From contig CALKRF010000018.1 in assembly GCA_937990665.1 (NCBI GenBank), positions 1-17,697 on the forward strand: a DNA stretch of 17,697 nt, read 5' to 3'. Each line of letters begins with the position of its first letter. The first letter of the stretch is position 1. Below the pieces are notes generated by a model. That model ran no database searches. It saw nothing but the letters and a program-made list of their open reading frames with translations, and had not been told where the DNA came from. The translations under genes and the position numbers were made by a program. This DNA comes from an uncultured Atopobium sp. GTDB taxonomy: Bacteria; Actinomycetota; Coriobacteriia; Coriobacteriales; Atopobiaceae. Shown piece after piece: positions 7,002-14,766 of the stretch.

Positions 7002-7874
7002 ATGGCAGAAATTACCGCAGCACTTGTTAAGCAGCTTCGTGATATGACCAGCTCTCCTATGATGGAGTGCAAGAAGGCACTCGTCGAGGCTGAGGGCGAT
7101 ATTGAGAAGGCAGTAGATATTCTTCGTACTATGGGCGTTGCTAAGGCAGTTAAGCGTGCTGGCCGTGACACCAACGAGGGCACCATTGCAACTTTCATCA
7201 GCCCAGACGGCAAGACTGGCGCAATCCTCGAGCTCTCCTGCGAGACTGACTTTGTAGGTACAAACCCACAGTTCACCGGCTTTGCTGGCGATCTTGCTGC
7301 AGTTGTCGTTGAGAGCAACCCAGCTGACGTTGAGGAGCTCAAGGCTGCTAAGCTTGGCGACGAGACCGTTGACGAGGCAATCACCGATAAGATCCACAAC
7401 ATCGGCGAGAACATGCGCGTTCTTCGTTTCCAGCGTGTTGAGGCTGCAAACGGCGCACTTGCTAGCTACATCCACCTTGGTGGCAAGCTTGCTGACATTG
7501 TTACCTTTGAGTTCAACAAGCCAGAGACCGCTGAGTCTCAGGACTTCAAGAACTTTGCACACGACGTTGCAATGCAGGTAGCTGCAGCTGCTCCAGTTGC
7601 TGCTCGCCGTGAGGATGTTCCACAGGACATCGTTGATCACGAGCTCTCCATTTACAAGGCACAGGCAGCTGAGTCCGGCAAGCCTGAGGCTATTCAGGAG
7701 AAGATGGCCTATGGTCGTCTCGAGAAGTACTACAAGGAGTACGTCCTTACTGAGCAGGCATTTGTTAAGGACCCAGATATGACCATTTCTGAGTACGCAA
7801 AGCTGCTCTCCAAGAAGGTTGACGACGAGGTTAAGATTGTCAGCTTCGTACGTTTTGCTTTTGGTGAAGAGTAA
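7002..7874 (+). CDS. tsf: Translation elongation factor Ts
   Basis: EF-Ts exchanges GDP for GTP on EF-Tu, in the cytoplasm. The 290-residue protein has the N-terminal UBA-like domain (about 1-55, with MTSSPMMECKKALVEAEGDI, where most homologues read TGAGMMDCKKAL), and the TDFV motif at 82-85 that contacts EF-Tu (ETDFVGTN). The dimerisation or core subdomain follows, with the C-terminal SGKPEAIQEKMAYGRLEKYYKE and EQAFVKDPDMTI motifs. The ATG at 7002 has a strong GGGAGG ribosome site seven bases upstream. The 55-bp gap after rpsB has no terminator, and the pair forms the conserved rpsB-tsf operon. Codon use is biased as in rpsB. Confidence 0.98.
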   Translation: MAEITAALVKQLRDMTSSPMMECKKALVEAEGDIEKAVDILRTMGVAKAVKRAGRDTNEGTIATFISPDGKTGAILELSCETDFVGTNPQFTGFAGDLAAVVVESNPADVEELKAAKLGDETVDEAITDKIHNIGENMRVLRFQRVEAANGALASYIHLGGKLADIVTFEFNKPETAESQDFKNFAHDVAMQVAAAAPVAARREDVPQDIVDHELSIYKAQAAESGKPEAIQEKMAYGRLEKYYKEYVLTEQAFVKDPDMTISEYAKLLSKKVDDEVKIVSFVRFAFGEE

Positions 7875-7896
7875 GACTTTTTACTTCAATTATTTT

Positions 7897-7927
7897 GAGC
7901 CGGTTGTCTTCAACCGGCTCTTTTTTT
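7897..7927 (+). terminator. Strong intrinsic terminator after tsf
   Basis: GAGCCGGTTG (7897-7906) and CAACCGGCTC (7911-7920) form a perfect 10-bp stem with a TCTT tetraloop, followed by seven T (7921-7927). It ends the rpsB-tsf unit, so pyrH needs its own promoter. Confidence 0.95.
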
Positions 7928-7959
7928 ACCGCGATTCCTGCAAAACTTACGGTGTCGTT

Positions 7960-7968
7960 TGTTAAAAT
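7960..7968 (+). promoter_or_regulatory. Extended -10 promoter for pyrH, probably giving a leaderless mRNA
   Basis: TGTTAAAAT matches the extended -10 pattern TGnTATAAT with two weak positions in the hexamer; no good -35 is visible at the right spacing. A start site six to eight bases downstream would fall at about 7974-7976, only a few bases before the pyrH ATG at 7979. The tsf terminator ends 32 bp upstream, so a promoter is required in this short gap. Confidence 0.5.
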
Positions 7969-7978
7969 TATTACAACT

Positions 7979-8728
7979 ATGGCAAACGGAGAGAGCGAGG
8001 AAGCTTTGTCTTCAGCTAAATACAAAAGAGTACTTTTAAAGCTTTCTGGTGAAGCATTGATGGGTGAGCAATCCTTTGGTATTGACCCTTCAATTCCAGA
8101 AATGCTTGCTAAAGAAATTAAGCCTGTTTGGGAGTCTGGCGTTCAGGTTGCCATTGTTGTTGGCGGCGGAAACATCTTTAGAGGTGTTTCTCAGGCAGCA
8201 GCTGGCATGGATCGTGCCCAGGGCGATAATATGGGCATGCTTGCAACAGTAATCAACGCTCTCTCACTCCAGGATTGTTTTGAGCGCAATGGCATGGATT
8301 GCCGTGTTATGAGTGCAATTTCCATGGCTCAGGTTGCAGAGCCTTATATTCGCCGTCGTGCTATTAGGCACCTTGAGAAGGGTCGTATTGTCATCTTTGC
8401 TGCAGGTACCGGTAACCCTTACTTCACCACTGATACTGCTGCAGCTCTTCGTGCTTGCGAGATTGGTGCCGAGGCACTGATGAAGGCAACAAAGGTAGAT
8501 GGTATTTACGACTGCGATCCAGTTACTCATGCAGATGCAGTTAAGTATGACACCGTCACTTACAAAGATGTTCTCGCCAAAGAACTTAAGGTTATGGACG
8601 CTGCAGCAATTGCGCTGTGCAAAGACAATAAGATGCCAATTCTTGTATTTGACATGCAGTCTGAAGGCGTTTTCATGAAGGCAATTTCCGGAGAAGAAGT
8701 CGGTACTACTGTCGTTGAGGAGGACTAA
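7979..8728 (+). CDS. pyrH: Uridylate (UMP) kinase
   Basis: PyrH phosphorylates UMP to UDP with ATP, in pyrimidine nucleotide synthesis. It is a cytoplasmic hexamer of the amino-acid-kinase fold. The 249-residue protein shows KLSGEAL (21-27), the GGGNIFRG loop (62-69), DRAQGDNMGMLATVINAL (from 78), GTGNPYFTTDTAAALRA, and the KVDGIYDCDP region. ATG 7979 is the first plausible start but has no Shine-Dalgarno, in keeping with a leaderless transcript. An in-frame TTG at 8006 has GAGG five bases upstream and would also retain the conserved core. The frame extends upstream to a TTG inside the tsf terminator, which I reject. The stop shares one base with the frr ATG (TAATG), so the two are coupled. 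Confidence 0.96.
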   Translation: MANGESEEALSSAKYKRVLLKLSGEALMGEQSFGIDPSIPEMLAKEIKPVWESGVQVAIVVGGGNIFRGVSQAAAGMDRAQGDNMGMLATVINALSLQDCFERNGMDCRVMSAISMAQVAEPYIRRRAIRHLEKGRIVIFAAGTGNPYFTTDTAAALRACEIGAEALMKATKVDGIYDCDPVTHADAVKYDTVTYKDVLAKELKVMDAAAIALCKDNKMPILVFDMQSEGVFMKAISGEEVGTTVVEED

Positions 8729-9273
8729 TGAGCGTTCATTCTGATAAAGCTAAGCAGTCTATGGAGAAGTGCATCGAGGCACTTAAGAATAACTTTGGTC
8801 GTGTTCGTACTGGTCGCGCAAATCCACATGCGCTTGATCACATCAAGGTAGACTACTATGGCCAGCCAACCCCAATTTCTCAGCTTGCAGCTATCAAGGT
8901 TCCTGAGGCATCTATGCTGCTTGTTGAGCCATGGGATAAGACTGCTCTAAAGAGTATCGAGAAGGCCATTGAGACTTCTGACCTTGGTATTACTCCATCT
9001 AATGATGGCTCTGCTATCAGGCTTCCTTTCCCAATGCCAACCGAGGAGCGCCGTCGTGAGCTTGCTAAAGAGTGCTCTCAGATTGCTGAGGAAGCTCGCG
9101 TAGCTGTTCGTAACGTCCGTCGTGACGTTAATGGCAAGATTGAGCGCGATGAGGAACTCTCTGAGGACGATCAGAAGCGCGAGAAGAACGGTATTCAGAA
9201 GCTGACCGATACCTATATTGCTCAGATTGAGTCCCTTCTTAAGACCAAGACTTCAGAAATCATGGAGATTTAA
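8728..9273 (+). CDS. frr: Ribosome recycling factor
   Basis: RRF works with EF-G to split the post-termination ribosome. The 181-residue protein is close to the usual 185. It shows the family signatures FGRVRTGRANPHALD (23-37), YYGQPTPISQLAAIKVPEA, PWDK..LKSIEKAI, GITPSNDG, IRLPFPMPTEERRRELAK and the C-terminal VRNVRRD...DD..KREKNGIQKLTD. The ATG at 8728 overlaps the pyrH stop by one base and is preceded by GAGGAGGAC inside pyrH. uppS follows directly on the next base after the stop. Confidence 0.98.
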   Translation: MSVHSDKAKQSMEKCIEALKNNFGRVRTGRANPHALDHIKVDYYGQPTPISQLAAIKVPEASMLLVEPWDKTALKSIEKAIETSDLGITPSNDGSAIRLPFPMPTEERRRELAKECSQIAEEARVAVRNVRRDVNGKIERDEELSEDDQKREKNGIQKLTDTYIAQIESLLKTKTSEIMEI

Positions 9274-10053
9274 GTGCAGTTTGATACAGACAAGCTCGTC
9301 CAGTATTTCTCTGACGCACCAGAAGATATCAGTCTTTCTGATATCAATTTAGAAACTATTCCGTCTCACGTTTCCATCATTATGGATGGAAACGGTAGAT
9401 GGGCTACGGCTCGCGGACTTGACAGAACCGAAGGTCATAAGGCCGGTGTTCTTTCTTTGCGTGAGGCTGTTACTACAAGTGTGCGCCTTGGATTGGATGT
9501 TTTGTCAGTTTACGCGTTCTCCACAGAAAACTGGAAACGTCCTCAGCGTGAGGTTGACTTGCTCATGCGTCTGTTTGCAGAGACGCTTCTTAAAGAGCTT
9601 CCACTGTTCCACCAAGAAAACGTTAAGCTGCGTTTCTTTGGTGACCTTGAGGCTTTGCCAGAGAAGACCCGCAAGACCTTCCAGCGCGGACTTGATGAGA
9701 CTGCGCAAAACACTGGTATGACGTTTGCGCTTGCTGTTAACTATGGCTCTCGTGCAGAGCTAACCAGGGCAGCTGTTCTTCTCGCTCATCAAATTGCTGA
9801 GGGCACCGTGTCCGCTGACTCGGTGACTCCAGCAGATTTTGAGAAGAACCTCTATACGGCAGGTCTTCCTGATCCAGACCTGTTGATTCGTACGTCAGGA
9901 GAGCTGAGGCTTTCTAACTATTTGCTATGGCAGCTGGCTTACTCGGAGCTGTATGTCACGCAAACTTACTGGCCTGACTTCTCTAAGTGGGATTTTTTGC
10001 GCGCCATTAAGGACTATCAGGGTCGCGAAAGGCGATTCGGAGGAGTGAAATAG
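9274..10053 (+). CDS. uppS: Isoprenyl transferase (undecaprenyl diphosphate synthase)
   Basis: This cis-prenyltransferase elongates farnesyl diphosphate (or a similar allylic primer) with isopentenyl diphosphate to make the C55 lipid carrier for peptidoglycan and surface polymers. It is cytoplasmic and membrane-associated. In the 259-residue product D38 of MDGNGRWA (37-44) is the catalytic aspartate; YAFSTENW (80-87), RTSGELRLSNYLLWQ (from R206) and ELYVT..YWPDF complete the substrate site. Shorter-chain cis-prenyltransferases occur in actinobacteria, so chain length is assumed. It starts with GTG at 9274 immediately after the frr stop; GGAG at 9264-9267 inside frr serves as ribosome site. 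It overlaps cdsA by one base. Confidence 0.96.
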   Translation: MQFDTDKLVQYFSDAPEDISLSDINLETIPSHVSIIMDGNGRWATARGLDRTEGHKAGVLSLREAVTTSVRLGLDVLSVYAFSTENWKRPQREVDLLMRLFAETLLKELPLFHQENVKLRFFGDLEALPEKTRKTFQRGLDETAQNTGMTFALAVNYGSRAELTRAAVLLAHQIAEGTVSADSVTPADFEKNLYTAGLPDPDLLIRTSGELRLSNYLLWQLAYSELYVTQTYWPDFSKWDFLRAIKDYQGRERRFGGVK

Positions 10054-11081
10054 TGGTGGACAATACGCGCGATTCCAGAAGGCCTACCTCTAGGATTGAT
10101 GCTGATGCTCAGCCTAATCCTGAAGAAACAGGTAGCGTTGGAATTGATAGACAGATTGAAAAGCTGGAGATTCGTCGCTCACTTAAAGAGCTGCAACGAG
10201 CCGCTGGTAACCTTATGGGTCAGCGAGTTCGTGGCGTTACCGAGAAGCTTTTGACAAGGACTCTGTCTGGCGTAATTTATGCTGCTATTGTGCTTGCTGC
10301 GCTGTTTGTTGGCAAAGAAGCCACTATTGTTTTGATTGCTGGCATGGCATGGCTCTGCTGCTCTGAGTTCTTCCATATTTGCCGTATGGGCGGACGTATG
10401 CCAAACGAGCCTCTTGGCCTTGTCTTCTCGCTTATTTTTCCCATAATTGCGTACTTTGGTCATGTCTTTCCGCTGGTATTTTCTCTGCTTTTGATTATTC
10501 TTTGCGGACTTTGGTATGTTTTTACACCACGAGCTAACCTTGCAGACGTGGCAGTTACAGCTTTTGGACCACTGTATACCTCGCTTTCACTTTCAACGGT
10601 AGTGCTTTTGAGGTCCACAGAGCCAAGCTTTTCTATTCCTTGGATTACGCTTGCTGTTATGCTCTCTGTGTGGGCTAACGATTCATTTGCGTATTTGTTT
10701 GGATCTAAATTTGGCAAGCATAAACTGGCGCCGAGGATTTCTCCAAATAAGAGTTGGGAGGGCTTCTACGGTGGTCTTTTAGGTTCAATGCTTGTGTGGT
10801 TCTTGATGGCAGTTTTTGGTGCAATTAATATGAATCCACTGTTTGCGCTGCTCTTTGGTGTAACAGAAGGCATCTTCTCTGTTGTTGGAGACCTCTTTGA
10901 GTCTCGCATTAAGCGAGGAGTGGGCCTCAAGGATTCTGGTTCAATTATGCCTGGTCATGGTGGCCTACTTGATAGAACCGATTCGATGATTTTTGGAACT
11001 ATGGCAGCGTTTCTTCTCTTCCAGCTTGCCGTGCTCTTTAGCCAGGTCAAGCTACCTATTGCGCTGCCGTTTGGAGCATAG
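10053..11081 (+). CDS. cdsA: Phosphatidate cytidylyltransferase (CDP-diacylglycerol synthase)
   Basis: CdsA converts phosphatidic acid and CTP to CDP-diacylglycerol, the precursor of membrane phospholipids. It is an integral membrane enzyme. Of 342 residues, 1-66 are a hydrophilic, charged N-terminal extension with no membrane segment; roughly eight hydrophobic stretches follow from about 70. The family signature S-x-x-K-R...KD.G...PGHGG..DR.D occupies 284-310 exactly, preceded by NKSWEGFYGG and GDLFE. The start is the GTG at 10053, overlapping the uppS stop, with GGAGG at 10039-10043; the adjacent GTG at 10056 is too far from it. dxr begins 3 bp after the stop. Confidence 0.95.
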   Translation: MVDNTRDSRRPTSRIDADAQPNPEETGSVGIDRQIEKLEIRRSLKELQRAAGNLMGQRVRGVTEKLLTRTLSGVIYAAIVLAALFVGKEATIVLIAGMAWLCCSEFFHICRMGGRMPNEPLGLVFSLIFPIIAYFGHVFPLVFSLLLIILCGLWYVFTPRANLADVAVTAFGPLYTSLSLSTVVLLRSTEPSFSIPWITLAVMLSVWANDSFAYLFGSKFGKHKLAPRISPNKSWEGFYGGLLGSMLVWFLMAVFGAINMNPLFALLFGVTEGIFSVVGDLFESRIKRGVGLKDSGSIMPGHGGLLDRTDSMIFGTMAAFLLFQLAVLFSQVKLPIALPFGA

Positions 11082-11084
11082 GTT

Positions 11085-12272
11085 TTGAGCATTTTTGAAG
11101 ATACCGCGCCTCGTGCTGTAAGGCATGAGCCTCTGCGTGTTGCTGTCCTTGGAGCTTCGGGTTCTGTTGGTATGCAGACGCTTGATGTATGCCGTCATTT
11201 CCCGCAAAAGGTGGAGGTTGCAGCCCTTGCGGTGAGGTCGTCGGTTGAGTTTGCCGTGAAGGCAGCAGCTGAGTTCAACTGCAAATACGTTGCTTTTGCC
11301 GATGTAAGTGTCAAGGGCAACGCTCTTCTCGACAGCTTGCCTCAAGGCTGCAAAGCAAGCTTTGGCCCTGAGGCCGTTCAGGCGCTTGCTGAGCTGGATG
11401 AGGTTGACTGCGTAGTCAATGCAGTAGTGGGAGAGGCTGGCATTTACGCTGGTCTGGCCGCTGTGAAGGCTGGCAAAGTGCTGGCTTATGCTAACAAGGA
11501 GTCAATTGTTGTTGGCGGAGACCTCCTGATGCCTCTGGTCAAGCCTGGTCAGCTCATTCCCGTTGATTCTGAGCACAGTGCCATCTTCCAGTGCCTTATT
11601 GGCGAGAACCCCGCTGATATCCAGAGGATTTGGCTTACCTGCTCTGGTGGTCCGTTCTTCGGATATTCTCGCGAGCAGCTCAAACACGTTTCGGCCAACG
11701 ACGCCTTGGCACATCCAACCTGGAAGATGGGCGCCAAGATTACCATCGATTGCGCCACGCTCATGAATAAGGGTCTTGAGCTCATTGAGGCTCATCACCT
11801 CTTTGACACTCCAATGGATAAGCTTGAGGTGTTGGTACATCGTCAGAGTCGCATTCACTCTATGGTTGAGTTTGTTGACGGCTCTGTTAAAGCGCAGCTC
11901 GGAGCCTCTGATATGAGGCTGCCTATCCAGTTTGCGCTGAGCTATCCACATCGTTGGCCTGCAATTGCAAAGCCGGTTAAGTGGCAAGAAACCACTCCTC
12001 TCACAGGCGATTATGCTGACGAGAAGACCTTTGGATGCCTAGCTCTTGCTCGTCATGCAGGAACTGTTGGCGGAACGCTTCCTTGCATTATGAATGCAGC
12101 TAATGAAGTTGCTAACCATGCATTTAGACGAGGAAGATGTTCATTTCTTGATATTGAGCGCATTGTTGCTGAGACTATGAATGCCTCTGAAGTTCAAAGG
12201 GTAGAAGACCTTCAACAATTGACGCTTGTAGACGCAGAGGCACGAGCTTTAGCCCGTTCTTTTGTGGGATAG
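11085..12272 (+). CDS. dxr: 1-deoxy-D-xylulose 5-phosphate reductoisomerase
   Basis: Dxr carries out the first committed step of the MEP pathway, converting DXP to MEP with NADPH and a divalent metal; it is the target of fosmidomycin. The 395-residue protein has the NADPH loop GASGSVG (23-29), ANKES (136-140), the metal ligands D161 and E163 in VDSEHSA, E232 in MNKGLELIEA (227-236), the SGGPF substrate loop (187-191), and VHRQSRIHSMVEF. All catalytic elements are present. The start is TTG at 11085, with GGAG at 11073-11076; no in-frame ATG or GTG precedes the Rossmann core at a sensible place. It lies between cdsA (3 bp) and rseP, and ispG of the same pathway is two genes down. Confidence 0.97.
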   Translation: MSIFEDTAPRAVRHEPLRVAVLGASGSVGMQTLDVCRHFPQKVEVAALAVRSSVEFAVKAAAEFNCKYVAFADVSVKGNALLDSLPQGCKASFGPEAVQALAELDEVDCVVNAVVGEAGIYAGLAAVKAGKVLAYANKESIVVGGDLLMPLVKPGQLIPVDSEHSAIFQCLIGENPADIQRIWLTCSGGPFFGYSREQLKHVSANDALAHPTWKMGAKITIDCATLMNKGLELIEAHHLFDTPMDKLEVLVHRQSRIHSMVEFVDGSVKAQLGASDMRLPIQFALSYPHRWPAIAKPVKWQETTPLTGDYADEKTFGCLALARHAGTVGGTLPCIMNAANEVANHAFRRGRCSFLDIERIVAETMNASEVQRVEDLQQLTLVDAEARALARSFVG

Positions 12273-12279
12273 GAATTTT

Positions 12280-13644
12280 GTGAATTTGTTAGCTATTCTT
12301 TCACCAATTTTTTGGGGACTCTTGGTCCTCTCGCTCCTTGTATTTGTTCACGAGGCTGGTCATTACGGTATGGCTCGCCTGTGTGGCGTCCGTGTAACTG
12401 AGTTTTTCTTGGGCATGCCGTTCAAGTACAAGCTTTCTCATAAGAGCAAAAAATATGGTACTGAGGTTGGCGTGACTCCACTTCTTTTTGGTGGCTATAC
12501 GCGCATCTGCGGTATGGAAGGCGAGCTAGATGAGCTGCTTCCACAAGCTCTGATGAGCGTTCAAGAGGCAGGTTCACTTGAGGTTGGCGCTCTTGCAGCA
12601 AAACTTAACTGTGAGGATGAGCGTGCCTACAATCTGCTGTACACCCTTGCAGATTGGGGTTCCATTGAGCTTGTCAAAGAGTCAGATGAGCTGGCGTACA
12701 CCACATTTCAGACGCTTGCGAGAGACGCTGAGCTTCGCTGTGAGTATGATCGCGGTCACAACTTTGAGCTTGAAGGTTCAACGGCAGCAGGGGAGCCTCG
12801 TGTTCCACAGATGTCCGCTGATGATTTTTTTGCTCAAGAGAAGGCTCATACGTATGTTGGTGTAAATGTCCCCAAGCGCCTGCTCATGATTTTGGGTGGA
12901 CCCTTGGTCAACATTGCGCTGGCCTTTGTACTGGTAGTTGACTCTTTGATGTTTGTTGGCATTCCAGCTGCTCAAAACAAAGCACAGCTGGGCTCTGTTG
13001 AATCTGGCTCTCTTGCTGCTATTTCAGGCCTTACTGCCGGAGACACTATTCTTACCTTTAACAAGGTAGAGGTACATACTTGGGAAGACCTTACTGCTGC
13101 TATCAAAGATGCAATGTCCAATGGAGGCAAGGATATCCCAGTCACGTATGAGCGCAATGGCATTCAACTTGAAACTACCATTAAGCCTGTTTTGCGTCCT
13201 GACGATAAAATCATCGGCGTGACACCTGTCATGACCACCTATCACTTCTCGTTTATTGACGCATCAGCTGCAGCTGTATCGTATGCCGCGCAGGTTGGTC
13301 AGTTTGCGCTCAGACTGCTCATCCCAACGCAGACCATGGAAGTTCTCAATCAGTCGTCTTCTGTTGTAGGAATTTCTGTAATGGCATCAGAAGCTGCTGC
13401 AGAGGGTTTCTCGACCCTTATTATGCTGGTAGCAGCTATTTCTATGTCACTTGGATTCATGAATCTTTTACCTATTCCACCTCTTGATGGCGGAAAGATT
13501 CTGATTGAGGTAATTCAGGTGATTATTAGAAAGCCTCTATCTATCAAGGTTCAAAACATTTTGTCTTATATTGGACTGGCGTTTTTCCTGTTTGTCTTTG
13601 TTGTTGCACTGAGAAACGATATTCTTCATTTACTTTTTAGGTAG
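12280..13644 (+). CDS. rseP: Site-2 family intramembrane zinc metalloprotease RseP with inserted winged-helix-like domain
   Basis: M50 site-2 proteases cleave transmembrane segments of anti-sigma factors and other proteins after a first external cut. The 454-residue product has the zinc motif HEAGH (24-28) in the first helix, the GGY reentrant loop (71-73), GGPLVN (206-211) opening the second helix, one PDZ domain (about 225-310) and the third zinc-ligand motif LLPIPPLDGG with D403. Residues 85-145 lie between GGY and GGPLVN, on the cytoplasmic side in known topology. They read like a winged helix: helix LLPQALMSVQEAG, helix SLEVGALAAKL, recognition-like helix EDERAYNLLYTLADWG, then a wing. 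I choose GTG 12280 because AGGA lies five bases upstream; a TTG at 12262 would overlap dxr and lacks a site. Confidence 0.92.
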   Translation: MNLLAILSPIFWGLLVLSLLVFVHEAGHYGMARLCGVRVTEFFLGMPFKYKLSHKSKKYGTEVGVTPLLFGGYTRICGMEGELDELLPQALMSVQEAGSLEVGALAAKLNCEDERAYNLLYTLADWGSIELVKESDELAYTTFQTLARDAELRCEYDRGHNFELEGSTAAGEPRVPQMSADDFFAQEKAHTYVGVNVPKRLLMILGGPLVNIALAFVLVVDSLMFVGIPAAQNKAQLGSVESGSLAAISGLTAGDTILTFNKVEVHTWEDLTAAIKDAMSNGGKDIPVTYERNGIQLETTIKPVLRPDDKIIGVTPVMTTYHFSFIDASAAAVSYAAQVGQFALRLLIPTQTMEVLNQSSSVVGISVMASEAAAEGFSTLIMLVAAISMSLGFMNLLPIPPLDGGKILIEVIQVIIRKPLSIKVQNILSYIGLAFFLFVFVVALRNDILHLLFR

Positions 13645-13652
13645 CTGATTTT

Positions 13653-14726
13653 ATGTCTGAAATTGCTCGCACAAAAACTCATCCCGTCATGGTTGGATCT
13701 GTCCAGGTTGGTGGCGGCGCTCCCGTTTCCGTTCAGTCTATGTGCACCACTAAAACAGACGATCCAGACGCAACGCTCCTTCAGATCAAGGGGCTTGCCG
13801 AGGCAGGGTGCGAGATTATCCGTGTGGCAATTCCAGACGCAAAGGCCCTCGACGGCTTTGAAGAGATTTGTAAATATTCGCCACTTCCTGTTGTTGCTGA
13901 CATTCACTTTGACTATAAGCTTGCGCTTGAAGCTGCAAAGCGAGGTGCGGCAGCGCTACGTATTAACCCAGGAAACATTGGCTCTATGGAGCGTGTTGAT
14001 GCTGTCATTGAGGCAGCTAAAGAGGCTCATATTCCCATTAGAATTGGCGTTAACGCAGGCTCTCTTGCTAAAGAATTTGATACAAGACAAGATATGACCC
14101 TTGTCGAGAAACTCGTTGCGTCGTCAAAGTCTTTTGTAGAGCATTTTTCTTCTCGCGGTTTTGACGACATTGTCTTGTCTGCAAAAGCTCACGATGTTCC
14201 CACTACGCTTGCGGTATATCGAGCGCTCTCCAAGGAGCTTCCACAGATTCCTCTGCATGTAGGCGTTACAGAAGCCGGCGCGTTAAGGCAGGGAACGGTA
14301 AAGAATTCTGCTGCGGTGGGCATTTTGCTTGAGAGCGGTATTGGCGATACCATGCGTCTTTCTCTGACGGCCGATCCCGTAGAAGAAGTGCACGTAGCAT
14401 GGGAACTTCTTGCAGCTCTTGGTATGCGTCGCATTAAACCAGAGCTGGTGAGTTGCCCCACCTGTGGCAGGTGTGGCGTTGACATGATTCCTATTGCAGA
14501 AGAAGTTACCAAGCGCCTGGATGGCGTTCGTGCTCCAATTTCTGTAGCAGTCATGGGATGTGTTGTTAATGGACCTGGTGAAGCTAGGGGTGTTGACCTT
14601 GGTGTAGCCTGTGGCAAAGGCCAGGCAGTGTTGTTTGAAAACGGCAATCCTATTAGAAAAGTTCCTGAAGATAAGATTGTTGATGAGTTATTCGCCGAAA
14701 TTGAGAATCGTTTTGGCAAAAAATAA
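13653..14726 (+). CDS. ispG: 4-hydroxy-3-methylbut-2-enyl diphosphate synthase (flavodoxin/ferredoxin)
   Basis: IspG is a [4Fe-4S] enzyme that reduces MEcPP to HMBPP, the penultimate step of the MEP pathway. The 357-residue protein lacks the extra central domain of plant and some bacterial forms. The N-terminal TIM barrel carries MVGSVQVGGGAPVSVQSM, RVAIPD, ADIHFDYKLAL and RINPGN(I)G. The C-terminal cluster domain has C268 and C271 in CPTCGRC, C303 in MGCVVNGPGEA and E310, all four cluster ligands, each two residues before the E. coli positions as I recall them. The start ATG at 13653 follows rseP by 8 bp with only a weak AGGTAG upstream. The gap to proS is 40 bp without a terminator. Confidence 0.97.
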   Translation: MSEIARTKTHPVMVGSVQVGGGAPVSVQSMCTTKTDDPDATLLQIKGLAEAGCEIIRVAIPDAKALDGFEEICKYSPLPVVADIHFDYKLALEAAKRGAAALRINPGNIGSMERVDAVIEAAKEAHIPIRIGVNAGSLAKEFDTRQDMTLVEKLVASSKSFVEHFSSRGFDDIVLSAKAHDVPTTLAVYRALSKELPQIPLHVGVTEAGALRQGTVKNSAAVGILLESGIGDTMRLSLTADPVEEVHVAWELLAALGMRRIKPELVSCPTCGRCGVDMIPIAEEVTKRLDGVRAPISVAVMGCVVNGPGEARGVDLGVACGKGQAVLFENGNPIRKVPEDKIVDELFAEIENRFGKK

Positions 14727-14766
14727 GTAAACTATACGTATTACTTCATATTGAAAGGAAACTACC

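Noticed and set aside
7895..7978. TTG start extending PyrH by 28 residues
   Set aside because: It lies inside the tsf terminator hairpin, and the added sequence does not resemble the family.
10251..10280. Perfect TTGACA inside cdsA as an internal promoter
   Set aside because: The sequence at the matching -10 position (TAATTT) is poor, and it lies in coding sequence.
14189..14719. 176-codon open frame on the minus strand inside ispG
   Set aside because: Opposite a fully conserved enzyme; Ser/Pro/Thr-rich composition typical of an antisense shadow.
14713..14738. TTGGCA...TATACG as a promoter for proS
   Set aside because: The spacer is only 14 bp, so the pair is unlikely to work. proS is more simply part of the upstream operon.
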